Below are positions 16,384 through 26,118 of a DNA stretch of 64,000 bases, piece by piece. The notes beneath the pieces are model-generated. The model did not search any database and was not told the DNA's origin. It saw nothing but the letters and a program-made list of their open reading frames with translations. The stretch's first letter is position 1. Every line of letters begins with the position of its first letter. Both the position numbers and the translations under genes were made by a program. Source of the stretch: DAIDKA01 sp963726995 (GTDB lineage Bacteria; Pseudomonadota; Gammaproteobacteria; Steroidobacterales; Steroidobacteraceae); the NCBI GenBank assembly GCA_963726995.1, contig CAVSEP010000007.1:744001-808000 (forward strand), in the 5' to 3' direction.

Positions 16384-18660
16384 CTACTTGAAGGTTCGGC
16401 CCAGGAACAGGTAAAAGGCCTCGCGGCCATGTTCCTCATAACCGGTCGCCAGGTAGACCGGCCCCAGGAAGGTATCGATACCCAGAAAGATGCTGGCATC
16501 CTTGCGGGCGCTGCCGAAATTGATGTCGCCCAGCTTCTGGTAGACATTGCCGGCCTCGAACGACACGCCCAGGTAGGTCGGAAAGTCGAACGGGCCATCA
16601 CCACCGCGGCCGATCTTGCGGTACAGCAGTACCCTCGCGATGGCGAACTGCGGACCGGCCAGCGAATCGGCCGCGATCCCTGAAAGATTGAACAGCCCGC
16701 CCAGCGGATATTGGGTGCGCACGTCCGGGGGACCGGTCTGATTGAAGGTGGCGCCGGCCGAGGCCCAGAAAATGGCGGTCTCGCGCCCGAAGGTTCCGGC
16801 CGCCAGCCAGTTCAGGGACAGCCGCTCAAAGGGCTTGTCGCTGCCCGCATCATTGTGGGCATTGCGCTCGCTGTTCCACTCGACGCTCGCCAGCTGGCCG
16901 TTGTGCGGAAAGCGCACGTCATCCAGCTGATCGACGGAAAAACGGGCGAAATACCCGTTGGCATTGAACGCTGTCTGCGGTGTGGGCGGGCCAACGATCA
17001 CCGAGGTTCCGCCCTGCTCATGAAAGGCGCCGAAGCGCAGTTCCCCGATATTCTCCAGTTCCCGTCCGAAATCCACTCCGGAGCGGAAGGTGTGGACGCG
17101 GAATTCCGCCACCCGATTCTCATGCAGATCGACCTGCGGCACATTCACATCATCGAACTCGGTGTGCGGATCGATGAAATACGCGGAAGTCTGCTCGAGC
17201 GGCAGGTACAGCTCGGTGTAGATATGCGGTGAATTTCCGGCCTGCAGGTCCCAGACCCATTCACCGCCCTTGCGGGTGATGTCGCCCATCACCAGGCGCG
17301 CCCCGATGTTGTAGGTCGCGTTGCCCTGGAAGTCATCCTGCAGCCCCAGGCCGAATCGCACGTAATCCGGCCCCCAGGAATTCGGCTGCGCGGAAATCAG
17401 CAGACCATGTCTATCGGCATCCGTCAGCACCTGATAGTCCAGGCCCTCGAGCCTTCCGCGACCATAGTAATCGGTGATGGTCCGTTCCAGCGCCTTCGGG
17501 TCGAGCTGCGCGCCCGCGAAGTTCCCGAACAGCTCCGTCAAGGCCTCCACGTAGGGCGCCGAGGACGCCGCCACCGTCACGTAGTCGATTCGCGGCAGCC
17601 CATGGCGCGCCGCGGCCCGGTCGGCCAGGTAACGGGCGTAGTCCTCAGGGCTCAATGCCAGCGAGCGTAGCCGCTCGCGCAGCTCCTGGGCGGCGCTGGC
17701 CCCCGCCACCACGGCCTTCGGCACGATTCCGAAATCGAACGAGGAAGCGTTCCCCATCGTGGGGCTGATCAGGATGTCCTTCGGTCCCAGCGTTCCCAGC
17801 TGCCGGGTGGCATCGCGTCGGATCAGGATCGACAGCATCTGGTTGGAGATGGCCGTGGCGGACCCCAAGCGGTCGCGCGTAAACAGCGGCGCGCCGACGT
17901 TGACCACGATCAGCACGTCCACGTCCATGGTGCGCGCCACATCGATGGGCAGATTGTCGGCGACACCGCCATCCACCAGCACCCGCCCGTCGCGCTCCAC
18001 CGGCACGAACAGGCCCGGCGCGGACAGGCTGGCACGCATGGCCGAGGCCAGATCGCCGCCGCTCATCACCACCGGCTCGCCGGTCGCCAGATCCGTGGCC
18101 ACCGCCCGGAAGCGGGTCGGCAGATTGTCGAAGGAGCCGGTCGTGGCCACCGGCAGCGTCAGCCGGCGCAGCAGCATCTCCAGGCTCTGCCCCTTGATGA
18201 GACCCTTGGGCAACTGGAAGGACCAGTCACGCACTCCCAGCGGAAAATTCACCAGGAAGCTCTCATCTTCCTCCTTGCGGCGGTAGGTCAGCTCGGTGCG
18301 CGGCGGCCGGTCATGGAAGGCGTCCTGCCAATTCAGCGAATTGGCAACCCCGGCGATCTGCTTGGCGGAAAGCCCGCTGGCGTACAGGCCGCCCACCACC
18401 GCGCCCATGCTGGTCCCGGTGATGGCATCGACCGGTATGTGCAGGTCATCCAGGACTTCGAGTACGCCGATATGCGCCGCGCCCCGGGCGCCACCGCCGG
18501 ATAGCACCAGGCCGATGCGGGGGCGATGCGGGGCGGCGCCCGCGGCCGCTGGCGGCGCGCCGGCGACTGGATCGGCGGCTCGCGCGCCGTGCGCCAATAG
18601 CAGCAGCGCCAGGGCCCCTGCCATCAGGCCCGCGCGGCAGCGAGCAGACGGGTCGCTCAT
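16384..18660 (-). CDS. Patatin-like phospholipase with C-terminal Omp85-type barrel (PlpD-like)
   Basis: A signal peptide (AGLMAGALALLLLAHGARA) is followed by the patatin domain. GLVLSGGGARGAAHIG is the oxyanion loop, GTSMGAVVGGLYASG is the GxSxG with the nucleophile Ser, and VDGGVADNLP holds the catalytic Asp. Next is a linker with POTRA-like sequence (GRGRLEGLDYQVLTD) and a C-terminal beta-barrel ending RTFK-like, with FYLFLGRTF as the final strand. This is the type Vd secretion layout: lipase passenger plus own outer-membrane barrel. I chose the start at 18660 (MSDPSAR) because the longer frame adds a non-signal, arginine-rich tail. Confidence 0.9.
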   Translation of the reverse strand: MSDPSARCRAGLMAGALALLLLAHGARAADPVAGAPPAAAGAAPHRPRIGLVLSGGGARGAAHIGVLEVLDDLHIPVDAITGTSMGAVVGGLYASGLSAKQIAGVANSLNWQDAFHDRPPRTELTYRRKEEDESFLVNFPLGVRDWSFQLPKGLIKGQSLEMLLRRLTLPVATTGSFDNLPTRFRAVATDLATGEPVVMSGGDLASAMRASLSAPGLFVPVERDGRVLVDGGVADNLPIDVARTMDVDVLIVVNVGAPLFTRDRLGSATAISNQMLSILIRRDATRQLGTLGPKDILISPTMGNASSFDFGIVPKAVVAGASAAQELRERLRSLALSPEDYARYLADRAAARHGLPRIDYVTVAASSAPYVEALTELFGNFAGAQLDPKALERTITDYYGRGRLEGLDYQVLTDADRHGLLISAQPNSWGPDYVRFGLGLQDDFQGNATYNIGARLVMGDITRKGGEWVWDLQAGNSPHIYTELYLPLEQTSAYFIDPHTEFDDVNVPQVDLHENRVAEFRVHTFRSGVDFGRELENIGELRFGAFHEQGGTSVIVGPPTPQTAFNANGYFARFSVDQLDDVRFPHNGQLASVEWNSERNAHNDAGSDKPFERLSLNWLAAGTFGRETAIFWASAGATFNQTGPPDVRTQYPLGGLFNLSGIAADSLAGPQFAIARVLLYRKIGRGGDGPFDFPTYLGVSFEAGNVYQKLGDINFGSARKDASIFLGIDTFLGPVYLATGYEEHGREAFYLFLGRTFK

Positions 18661-18800
18661 CCGGTGGTTGCGGTTCACCGCCCAAGAATACCAGCACCGG
18701 CGCCGAGAACGACTGGACAATCACGGGCTTACGGTGCGCCAGTGGAGATCGGTGCCGGTGGCCAGTAAGCTAACCGGAACCCCATTTGACGAAGAAACGC

Positions 18801-19550
18801 ATGCCCTACTGGCTTTACGCGGCCCTCCCGATAATCCTCGACGTATTGCTCGTCGTGCATGTCTTCAAGACCGGCCGCAATACCCTCTGGATCTTCCTGA
18901 TCTTCTTCCTGCCCATGGTCGGCGCCATCGCCTACTTCATCGTCGAACTACTGCCGGAGATCATGAGCAGCCGCACGCTGCGGTCGACGCGGCGCAGCGT
19001 GAAGCTGGCCCTGGACCCGGAAGCGCAACTGCGGCGCCTGCGGGATGAGGCGCAGGTCACCCAGAACGTCGCCAGCAGCCAGCGCCTGGCCGAGGAGTTG
19101 CTGCGCCACAACCGTTTCGAGGATGCGGCGGCAATCTATCGCAAGATACTGACCGGACTGTATGCGCACGATCCTGACCTGATGCTCGGCCTGGCGCGCG
19201 CGCAGTTCGGCGCGGGAGATGCGCCCGGCGCACGTGCCACGCTGGATGAGGCGCTGCGCATGAATCCCGACTACCGCTCACCGCATGGGCAGCTGCTCTA
19301 CGCCCGCGCGCTGGAGGCCGAAGGCAATGCCGACAAGGCGCTGCGGGAATACCAGGTACTGGCGACATCCTATCCGGGCGCCGAGGCCGCGGTGCGCTAT
19401 GCGCAACTGCTCAGGGCCCAGGGCCGGGTCGAGGAATCACGCACCGTGGCGAAAGATCTGCTTGAGCAGGCGCGCATTGCGCCGGCGCACTACCGCAAGG
19501 CGCAACGCGACTGGCTGGACAGCGCGCAGCGCCTGGCGCTGGGTCGCTAG
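18801..19550 (+). CDS. Membrane-anchored PLDc_N and TPR protein
   Basis: Two transmembrane helices lie near residues 5-22 and 30-52. The second, with WIFLIFFLPMVGAIAYFIVE, matches the phospholipase D N-terminal domain (PLDc_N) found in cardiolipin synthases. Four to five TPR-like units follow (AEELLRHNRFEDAAAIYRK, ALRMNPDYRSPHGQLLYARA, ADKALREYQVLATSYPGAEA). No catalytic HKD is present, so it is a scaffold rather than a synthase. ATG at 18801 is preferred to TTG at 18786. The gene is divergent from the patatin gene, and its 3' end overlaps the oppositely oriented protease by 114 bp. Confidence 0.85.
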   Translation: MPYWLYAALPIILDVLLVVHVFKTGRNTLWIFLIFFLPMVGAIAYFIVELLPEIMSSRTLRSTRRSVKLALDPEAQLRRLRDEAQVTQNVASSQRLAEELLRHNRFEDAAAIYRKILTGLYAHDPDLMLGLARAQFGAGDAPGARATLDEALRMNPDYRSPHGQLLYARALEAEGNADKALREYQVLATSYPGAEAAVRYAQLLRAQGRVEESRTVAKDLLEQARIAPAHYRKAQRDWLDSAQRLALGR

Positions 19551-21822
19551 GGCCGCCAGCAGCAGCAGCGACCACAGGTCCATGGCGCCACCCCCGCCGC
19601 CGTGCGTGCCGGCGCTGGCGCTGGCGGGCGCGACGGGCGGAGCGGTGGCCACACCCAGCGTCACGGTGCTGCTCGCCATGACCGTGGAGTCAGCATCGGA
19701 CACCGCGGTGATGGTTTCGGAAGTGGCCGCGGGCAGCGTCGCCGGGGCGGTGTACACGCCATTGCCGGTGATGGTGCCCACGGTGGCGTCGCCCCCCGGT
19801 ATGCCATTGACCTGCCAGCTCACCACCGCATCGGCGCTGTTGGCGACGGAGGCGGAAAAGTTCTGCGTACCCGAACCTATGGCTACCTGCGCCGCGGCCG
19901 GGCACACGGCCACCTGCACCGCCGGCGTCGCCACGGAACAGTTCCGATCGGTCGCCGCCACCGGCGCCGTCGACGAGGCGCCCGCAGGGCTCAGCACCAC
20001 CGCGGCGATGTCGGTACGCCCCGCATCATCGGTCACGGTCAGTTCCACGGTCGCCAGTCCGCAGGAGGGCAAGGCAACGCTTGCCGTGGGAGTGCTCGCA
20101 CCCAGCACATTCACGCCGACGCCGCTGATCGCCCGCCATTGATAGGTGGCCAGTGTGTGGTTCAGCGCCGCGGCGCTGCCGGTGGCCGACAGCGTGGTCG
20201 TGCTCTGACCGGTATTGACGGCGACCGCCGCGATCGGCCGCAGGGCGGCGGCGACGGCCGCATTGGCGTTGGCCATGCCCGCACCGCAGGTCTTGCCATC
20301 CAGCGTGCACACGCACTCCGCATTCTGCACATCGCTGGCCCCGGTCGGAACATGACACATGGGCGGCTGCGGCGATTCGCCGGCTGCGCTTTGCGGAAAG
20401 GGCTGCGCGCCCTCCTTCAGGCGCGCGGTCATCTGGCAGCTGTTCAGGGCGGGATTGACGCTGGCCATGAGGGCTGCGATGCCACTGACCATGGGAGCGG
20501 AAAAACTGGTGCCGAGATTGGCCGCCGCGTACTGATCGGTGTAGGTATTGGTCCGGGGCACGGTAGTGCCCGAGTTGGTGGTCGTCAGAATCGAGTACAG
20601 GCACTGTGAGCCCGGCGCGGTGTTCACGCAGTTGCCGGCGGGTGCACTCAGGGCAATCTCAGGCCCCAGGCTGCTGTAGCCAACCTTGGTGCCCAGCTGA
20701 CGCAGGCCCGCGACCGCGACCACGCCCGCGCAGTTTCCCGGTGTATCCACCGGTCCGCCTTCATTGCCCGCAGAGACCACCACCACCACGCCCAGCGCCG
20801 TCACCTGCTGGATGACATCCAGATAGGACTGCGGACAGCTCTCCCCAGTGGAGCCAAAACTCATGTTGATGACGCGCGCGGGATTGGGATTGTCGGGCAC
20901 CGTATTCACGTGCAGGCCGGCGGCCCACAGCATCGCCTGCTGGATGTCGGAGTCGTAGCCGCCGCACTTGCCCAGCACCCGCACGGGCAGGATCTGCGTG
21001 CCCCAGGTGATGCCGGCGATGCCGGTCGCATTGTTGGTCAGCGCACCCAGGATGCCGGCGGTGCGCGTTCCATGCCAGCTGCTGTTGGCCACCGTGCAAC
21101 CCTTGAATGGCGCGGCGGTTGATTCGGCGCTGGTGACCCAGTCACCCGGGTCCGACGCATTGGCATCCCAGCCATCGCGATCATTGGCGACGGCTTGCGT
21201 TTGAAACGAAATCGTAGCCCGGCAGCAGCCGCCCGCCCTGCGTGGCGCGCAGCAAGTCCGGATGATCGAATCGCACCCCGGTGTCGAGGTCCGCGATCAC
21301 CACACCGGCGCCGCCCGTGGTGGTGTCCCAGGCCGTGACCGCATCGATGGCGGATGGCGTGGCAGGATCATTCTGCAGATACCACTGCAGCGCGAACATC
21401 GGATCGGTGGCCACCTGGTGCGCATACCGGCGTTCATCGACACTGGCGTATTCGACTTCCGGATCCGCCCGCAGGCGCGCGAGTGTCGCACCGGTGCCCT
21501 CGCCCGCCTGCGCGGCCGTCACCTCCAGCACCTGCATGCGCGCGGTGATGCTGCGCAGGAGGTTGAGCCCCACGCCGGTGCGCCCGCCGACCCGCAGCAG
21601 CTGCACCGCCGGGGAATCCGCGGCGCCGGGTGCGGCCGCCGCGGGCCGCAGTTTGAGAATGAGGCGCGCCGTTTGCGGCACAGCCGCGGCAGCCGGACGA
21701 TGCCGGACGGGATTCACTTCGGCCGCCCCCAGGGGCTGGCCGGCGGGCAGGGCGCTCAGCATCCACGCCAGCACCGTCAGTGACGGGACCCAGTTCTTGT
21801 TTGGGCGCATGTACCGGATCAT
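19437..21822 (-). pseudogene. Subtilisin-like S8 peptidase with GlyGly-CTERM tail, one frameshift
   Basis: The ATG at 21822 has AGGGG upstream and a signal peptide. A propeptide-like region follows. DLDTGVRFDHPD holds the catalytic Asp and WHGTRTAGI the His. GTSFSAPMVSG holds the Ser. PKD-like and Ig-like domains come next. A GGGGGAMDLW stretch, a hydrophobic helix (SLLLLAALA) and a basic tail form a GlyGly-CTERM sorting signal recognised by rhombosortase. Near 21195-21205 the frame shifts by one base between SNAS and AVANDRDGWDANA, separating the Asp from His and Ser. Beyond the tail the frame continues about 30 residues into the neighbouring TPR gene. If the shift is real, no active protease is made. 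Confidence 0.85.
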
Positions 21823-21885
21823 GGCAGACCCCTGCCGCCCCAAAATGGGTCGCGCGTCACGGGCGCATTACGCCATCCCGGAAAG

Positions 21886-22995
21886 TTACGATTTTACCTT
21901 GCCGGCCCGTGGCACCTGCTGCGTGATGCAGTGGATATTGCCGCCGCCCAGCAGGATTTCGCGCGCCGCAACACCCACCAATTTCCGGTCGGGAAACAGG
22001 CGTTTGAGCGTACGCGCGGCCAGCTTGTCGGTGCGCGGGTCCAGCAGCGGCATCACCAGTCCGCCGTTGGCCAGATAGAAGTTGACATAGCTGCCCGCCA
22101 GTCGCCATCCGACGACACGGCGCTGCGAGCCGCGTTTGCGCTCGATGCCGGCAGCCTCGCGGGCCGTCAGGTACAGCGGTCCAGGCGCGGGCAATCGATG
22201 CACCTCGAGGCGCCGACCGCGCGCGTCCCGGGCCGCCGTCAGGCGTCGCAGCGCATCCTGGGAAATCGCATGCTGCGGGTCATGAGGATCATCGCACCAG
22301 GTCAGGCACACCTGTCCCGGGCGCACAAAGCAGGCCAGATTATCGATGTGGCCGTCGGTCTCATCGTTGAAGACCCCCGCGCCCAGCCACACGATGCAGG
22401 TCACGCCCAGATAGTCCTTCAGGTGTCGCTCGATCTGCGCGCGGGTCAGGCGCGGATTGCGATTGGGATTCAGCAGGCACTCTTCGGTCACCAGCGCGGT
22501 GCCGTCGCCATCCACGTGGATCGCGCCGCCCTCATTGATCATGGGCGCGCGGTAGCGCGCCGCGCCTTCGATCTCCAACACCTTGCGCGCCACCCGGTCA
22601 TCCAGATCCCAGGGGACGTAAAGGCCGCCGTTGAACCCACCCCAGGCATTGAAGGGCCAGTCAATGCCGCGCAGTTCGCCGGCGTCATTCACCACGCCCG
22701 TGGGCCCCACATCGCGCATCCAGGCGTCATCATGCGAGAGTTCCACGACCCGGATGCGGGCCGGCAATTGGGCGCGCGCCGAGTCGTAGTGCGCCGCGGA
22801 CACACCGATGCTGACCGGCTCAAAGCGCGAAATGGCGACCGCCACCGCAGCGAAGGCCGCCTGCGCCGGCAGCGCCCGTCGGCGCCAGTTGTCGGGCCGC
22901 TCGGGCCACAGCATCCAGCAGCCCGCGTGGGGCTCGCTCTCGGCGGGCATGTGAAAGCCGTCCCGGGCCGGCGTTCCTTTCAGCGTCGCCGTCAT
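21886..22995 (-). CDS. aguA: Agmatine deiminase
   Basis: Hydrolyses agmatine to N-carbamoylputrescine and ammonia. Family signatures: FHMPAESEPHAGCWMLWPER at the N-terminus, DDAWMRDVGPT with active-site Asp, INEGGAIHVDGDGT, GVFNDETDGHIDN, and catalytic Cys356 in GGGNIHCITQQ. The length of 369 residues is normal. The start overlaps the preceding gene by 4 bp, so it is the last gene of a ten-gene polyamine operon. No N-carbamoylputrescine amidohydrolase (aguB) lies in the window. Confidence 0.94.
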   Translation of the reverse strand: MTATLKGTPARDGFHMPAESEPHAGCWMLWPERPDNWRRRALPAQAAFAAVAVAISRFEPVSIGVSAAHYDSARAQLPARIRVVELSHDDAWMRDVGPTGVVNDAGELRGIDWPFNAWGGFNGGLYVPWDLDDRVARKVLEIEGAARYRAPMINEGGAIHVDGDGTALVTEECLLNPNRNPRLTRAQIERHLKDYLGVTCIVWLGAGVFNDETDGHIDNLACFVRPGQVCLTWCDDPHDPQHAISQDALRRLTAARDARGRRLEVHRLPAPGPLYLTAREAAGIERKRGSQRRVVGWRLAGSYVNFYLANGGLVMPLLDPRTDKLAARTLKRLFPDRKLVGVAAREILLGGGNIHCITQQVPRAGKVKS

Positions 22996-24164
22996 GCGCT
23001 GGCGCGCTCGAGCGCCTGGTTCAGGTCCTCCATCAGGTCCTCGACATCCTCAAGACCGATGGACAGCCGCACCGTACCGGCAACGACTCCGGAGAGCGCC
23101 GCCTGATCGGCCGTCAGATCGCGGCTGGACATCATCTGCGGCGGCACCACCAGCGACTCCGTCGACCCGAGGCTCGCCGTAATGGAAAAATACTGCAGCG
23201 CATCGGCGAACCGTGCCGCCGCGGCTTCGCCGCCGCGTACATCCAGCGTGACCACGGTGCCGAATTGCTCCATCTGCCGGCGCGCCAGCGCATGTTGGGG
23301 ATGATCGGGCAATCCCGGGTAGTGCACCTTGGCGACGCGCGGGTGCCGACTGAGCATTTCGGCGATGCCCTGGGCGGCGCGCGACTGCGCCTCGTATCGC
23401 AGGTAGTAGGTCTTCAGCCCCCGGGCGATCAGGAAGGCCGCATGCGGGTCCAGTACTCCGCCCAGCGTTCCGAATTCACCGCGCAGGCTGCGGATCAGAT
23501 CGCTGCGCGCGATCACGGCGCCGCCCATGACATCGCCGGCACCGGAGGCGTACTTGGTGAGGCTGTGAATGAAGATGTCGATCGGATACTGCCCGTGCTG
23601 GTGCAGTCCGGCAAAGGTGTTGTCGAGCAGCGTGAGCGCGCCATGGGCCTGCGCCAGCCGCGTGATCGCCTCGATGTCAGCCACCTTGGTCACGGGATTC
23701 GTCGGCGACTCGAACACCACCAGCCGGGTCGGCGTGGAACTGAGCACCCGCTCCACGCCTGCCAGGTCCTCGATGGACAGCATGGTGCTGGTTACGCCGA
23801 AGCGGGCCAGCAGCCGGCGGATCAGGTAGCGGGTGGGATTGTAGGTTTCGACGAAACACAGTACGTGATCGCCCTGACGGGTCAGCGCCAGCAACGCCTG
23901 GGAAATCGCCCCGACCCCGGAGCCGCTCACGACGCAGTCATCGCGGCCCTGCATGCCGGCCAGCTGCAGCTCCAATTGCCGGGTCGTGGGGTTCGCGGCA
24001 CGCGAATAGAAGAATCCCGGGCGATCGCCGCGCAGGAACTCCAGGGTGTCATCCAGCGTTTCAAAATCGAACTTCACGGACTGGTAGATGGGCATCACCA
24101 GCGGGCGATTGCCGGCCGGCAACTCAACGGGCGGCGGATGATTGACGCTGGTGGATTTCTTCAT
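22992..24164 (-). CDS. Cys/Met metabolism PLP-dependent enzyme (cystathionine gamma-synthase/lyase family)
   Basis: A fold-type I PLP enzyme. SLTKYASGAGDVMGG gives the Schiff-base Lys204, LLDNTFAG the Asp181 that contacts the pyridine nitrogen, and FYSRAANPTTRQLE the substrate loop near residue 52. The C-terminal part, SLGSTESLVVPPQMMSSRDL, fits the family. Lyase, synthase or methionine gamma-lyase activity cannot be separated from sequence. It overlaps aguA and the aminotransferase by 4 bp each, so it is translationally coupled within the polyamine operon, suggesting a link to sulphur amino acid or aminopropyl recycling. Confidence 0.88.
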   Translation of the reverse strand: MKKSTSVNHPPPVELPAGNRPLVMPIYQSVKFDFETLDDTLEFLRGDRPGFFYSRAANPTTRQLELQLAGMQGRDDCVVSGSGVGAISQALLALTRQGDHVLCFVETYNPTRYLIRRLLARFGVTSTMLSIEDLAGVERVLSSTPTRLVVFESPTNPVTKVADIEAITRLAQAHGALTLLDNTFAGLHQHGQYPIDIFIHSLTKYASGAGDVMGGAVIARSDLIRSLRGEFGTLGGVLDPHAAFLIARGLKTYYLRYEAQSRAAQGIAEMLSRHPRVAKVHYPGLPDHPQHALARRQMEQFGTVVTLDVRGGEAAAARFADALQYFSITASLGSTESLVVPPQMMSSRDLTADQAALSGVVAGTVRLSIGLEDVEDLMEDLNQALERASA

Positions 24165-25366
24165 GGTTCCCTCATCGCTCGGGCGTGGCCGGCGAATTCG
24201 AGCAGCCGGCTCACCGCCTGGCTCAGGGTATCATCGCGCTTCGCCACGCACAGTCGAACAAATGGCATGGGTGGGGCGGCAACGTAGAAAGGCGAGAGCG
24301 GAATGGTCGCCACTTTGGCCTCGGTGAGCAGCTGTTCCGCAAATCGCACATCGGCCTGGGGTCCCAGCTCTGCCGGCGGGCGGCCGGTCAGGGCACTGAA
24401 ATCCAGCAGCTGGAAGAATGTGCCCTGCGCCGGTGGCAGGCGAAACGCCGATGCCGCCAGACCTTCGCGCAGCACGTCACGCTTGGCCTGGAAGAAGCCG
24501 GACAGCTCGCTCCAGACCTGCGGCTTCTCCTGCAGATAGCGGGCGATGGCCTGCTGCAGCGGCGTGGCGATGGTGAAGGTGTTGAACTGGTGAACCCGGC
24601 GCAGCTCAACGGTCAGCGCCGGCGGCGCGATGCAGTAGCCGACGCGCCAGCCGGTGGCATGCAGCGTCTTGCCGAAGGAAAACACGACGAACGCGCGCGG
24701 CGCCAGTTCCGGATGCGCCACCACCGAGTGATGCCGGCGCCCGTCATACATCACGTGCTCGTAGACCTCATCGGACAGCACCAGGATGTCCCGATCGCGA
24801 ACAAGTGCCGCCAGCGTATCCAGGTCGGCCGCACTCGCCGCCGTGCAGCTGGGATTGTGCGGCGAGTTGATGACGATCAGCCGGGTGCGGGGCGTGATGC
24901 TCGCGGCCACCCGGCCCCAGTCATACGCAAACGTCGGCGGCTGCAACGGAATATGCACGCAGCGCCCCCCGGCCAGGCGGATCGCCGGATCGTAGGAATC
25001 GTAGGCCGGATCAAAGACGATGACTTCATCCCCCGCGCCCACCACTGCCTGGATCGCGGAGTACAGGGCCTCGGTCGCGCCCAGCGTGACGGTGATCTCG
25101 GATTCCCAGTCGGGCTCGACACGGTAGCTGGTCTTCAGCTTGGCCGCGATCAGCTGGCGCAGCAGCGGCACGCCTTCCATCGGCGCGTACTGGTTGTGGC
25201 CCTCGCGCACCGCCTGCGCCAGCAGCTCGCCCAGGCGCGGATCGATGTCGTAGTCGGGAAAGCCCTGGCCCAGATTCAGGGCACCGAGTTCCCGGGCGCG
25301 GCGCGACATCACGGTGAAGATCGTGGTGCCCACATCGGGCAGCTTGCTGCGCCCGAACTCGGTCAT
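24161..25366 (-). CDS. Class I/II aminotransferase, methionine aminotransferase-like
   Basis: FSFGKTLHATGWRVGY contains the PLP Lys233, NSPHNPS is the active-site strand, DEVYEHVMYDG the Asp/Tyr pair, and LGQGFPDYD the substrate loop. It resembles the YbdL / kynurenine-oxoglutarate aminotransferase branch, which prefers methionine and aromatic amino acids. The ATG at 25366 overlaps the ppgK stop. A much longer open frame upstream (to 26566) is an artefact, joining this gene to the first half of ppgK through a frameshift. Its place in the operon fits turnover of amino donors in polyamine use. Confidence 0.9.
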   Translation of the reverse strand: MTEFGRSKLPDVGTTIFTVMSRRARELGALNLGQGFPDYDIDPRLGELLAQAVREGHNQYAPMEGVPLLRQLIAAKLKTSYRVEPDWESEITVTLGATEALYSAIQAVVGAGDEVIVFDPAYDSYDPAIRLAGGRCVHIPLQPPTFAYDWGRVAASITPRTRLIVINSPHNPSCTAASAADLDTLAALVRDRDILVLSDEVYEHVMYDGRRHHSVVAHPELAPRAFVVFSFGKTLHATGWRVGYCIAPPALTVELRRVHQFNTFTIATPLQQAIARYLQEKPQVWSELSGFFQAKRDVLREGLAASAFRLPPAQGTFFQLLDFSALTGRPPAELGPQADVRFAEQLLTEAKVATIPLSPFYVAAPPMPFVRLCVAKRDDTLSQAVSRLLEFAGHARAMREP

Positions 25367-26107
25367 GGATCGACACTGGCCATGGCCGCGCCGATGACCC
25401 CGGCCTGCCCGGCGAAGTGCGCGGGCCGCAGTTCGGCATCGCACCTGAGCAGGCTCGAGAACTCGGCATAGCGCTCGCTGACCGCGCCGCCCAGGATGAT
25501 GACATCGGGCCAGAACAACGCCTGCATGCGCGCCAGGTACACGTTCACGCGTTCGATCCAGGCCGGAAAGTCCAGCTGCAGGGCCGTGCGCACGTGCGCC
25601 GAGGCGATACTTCTCCGCTTCCATGCCATTGAGTTCCAGATGGCCGAGCTCCGTATTCGGAAACAGTTTGCCGTTCACGAACAGCGCCGATCCGATGCCC
25701 GTGCCGAAGGTGAGCATGATGGCGGTGCCGGTGACGCCCATCCCGGCGCCCCAGCGCATCTCGGCCACCCCGGCCGCATCCGCATCGTTCAGGAACACCA
25801 CGGGCCGGTTGAGCGCCCGGCCCACCACTGCGGCACCGTTCGCACCCAGCCAGGAGTGGTCGATATTCGCGGCCGTTCGTATCACACCGTGGCGCACGAC
25901 ACTGGGAAAGGCGACCCCGACACTACCCTGGGCCTGCGGCAGGCGCGCGGCGAGACCCGCGATGACGGCCGCCAGACGGTCCGGCGTCGAGGGCTTCGGC
26001 GTCGGCGCCGTGATCATTTCTCCCAGCAACTGGCCGGTGGTCACTTCCACCACGGCGGCCTTCACGGACGAGCCGCCGACATCGATGCCCAGTAGATTCT
26101 GACTCAT
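25363..26107 (-). pseudogene. ppgK: Polyphosphate glucokinase (ROK family), one frameshift
   Basis: GIDVGGSSVKAAVV is the phosphate-binding loop, VAFPSVVRHGVI and TAANIDHSWLG follow, NDADAAGVAE holds the catalytic Asp, LTFGTGIGSALFV and PNTELGHLELNGMEAEK are typical of PpgK. The second part (ASAHVRTALQLDFPAWIERV, FWPDVIILGGAVS, GQAGVIGAAMAS) is in another frame after one extra base near 25608. PpgK phosphorylates glucose with polyphosphate or ATP. It sits in the polyamine operon, overlapping the aminotransferase by 4 bp. The frameshift falls where the family is conserved and could be a sequencing error. Confidence 0.9.
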
Positions 26108-26118
26108 TCGTTTAGCCT

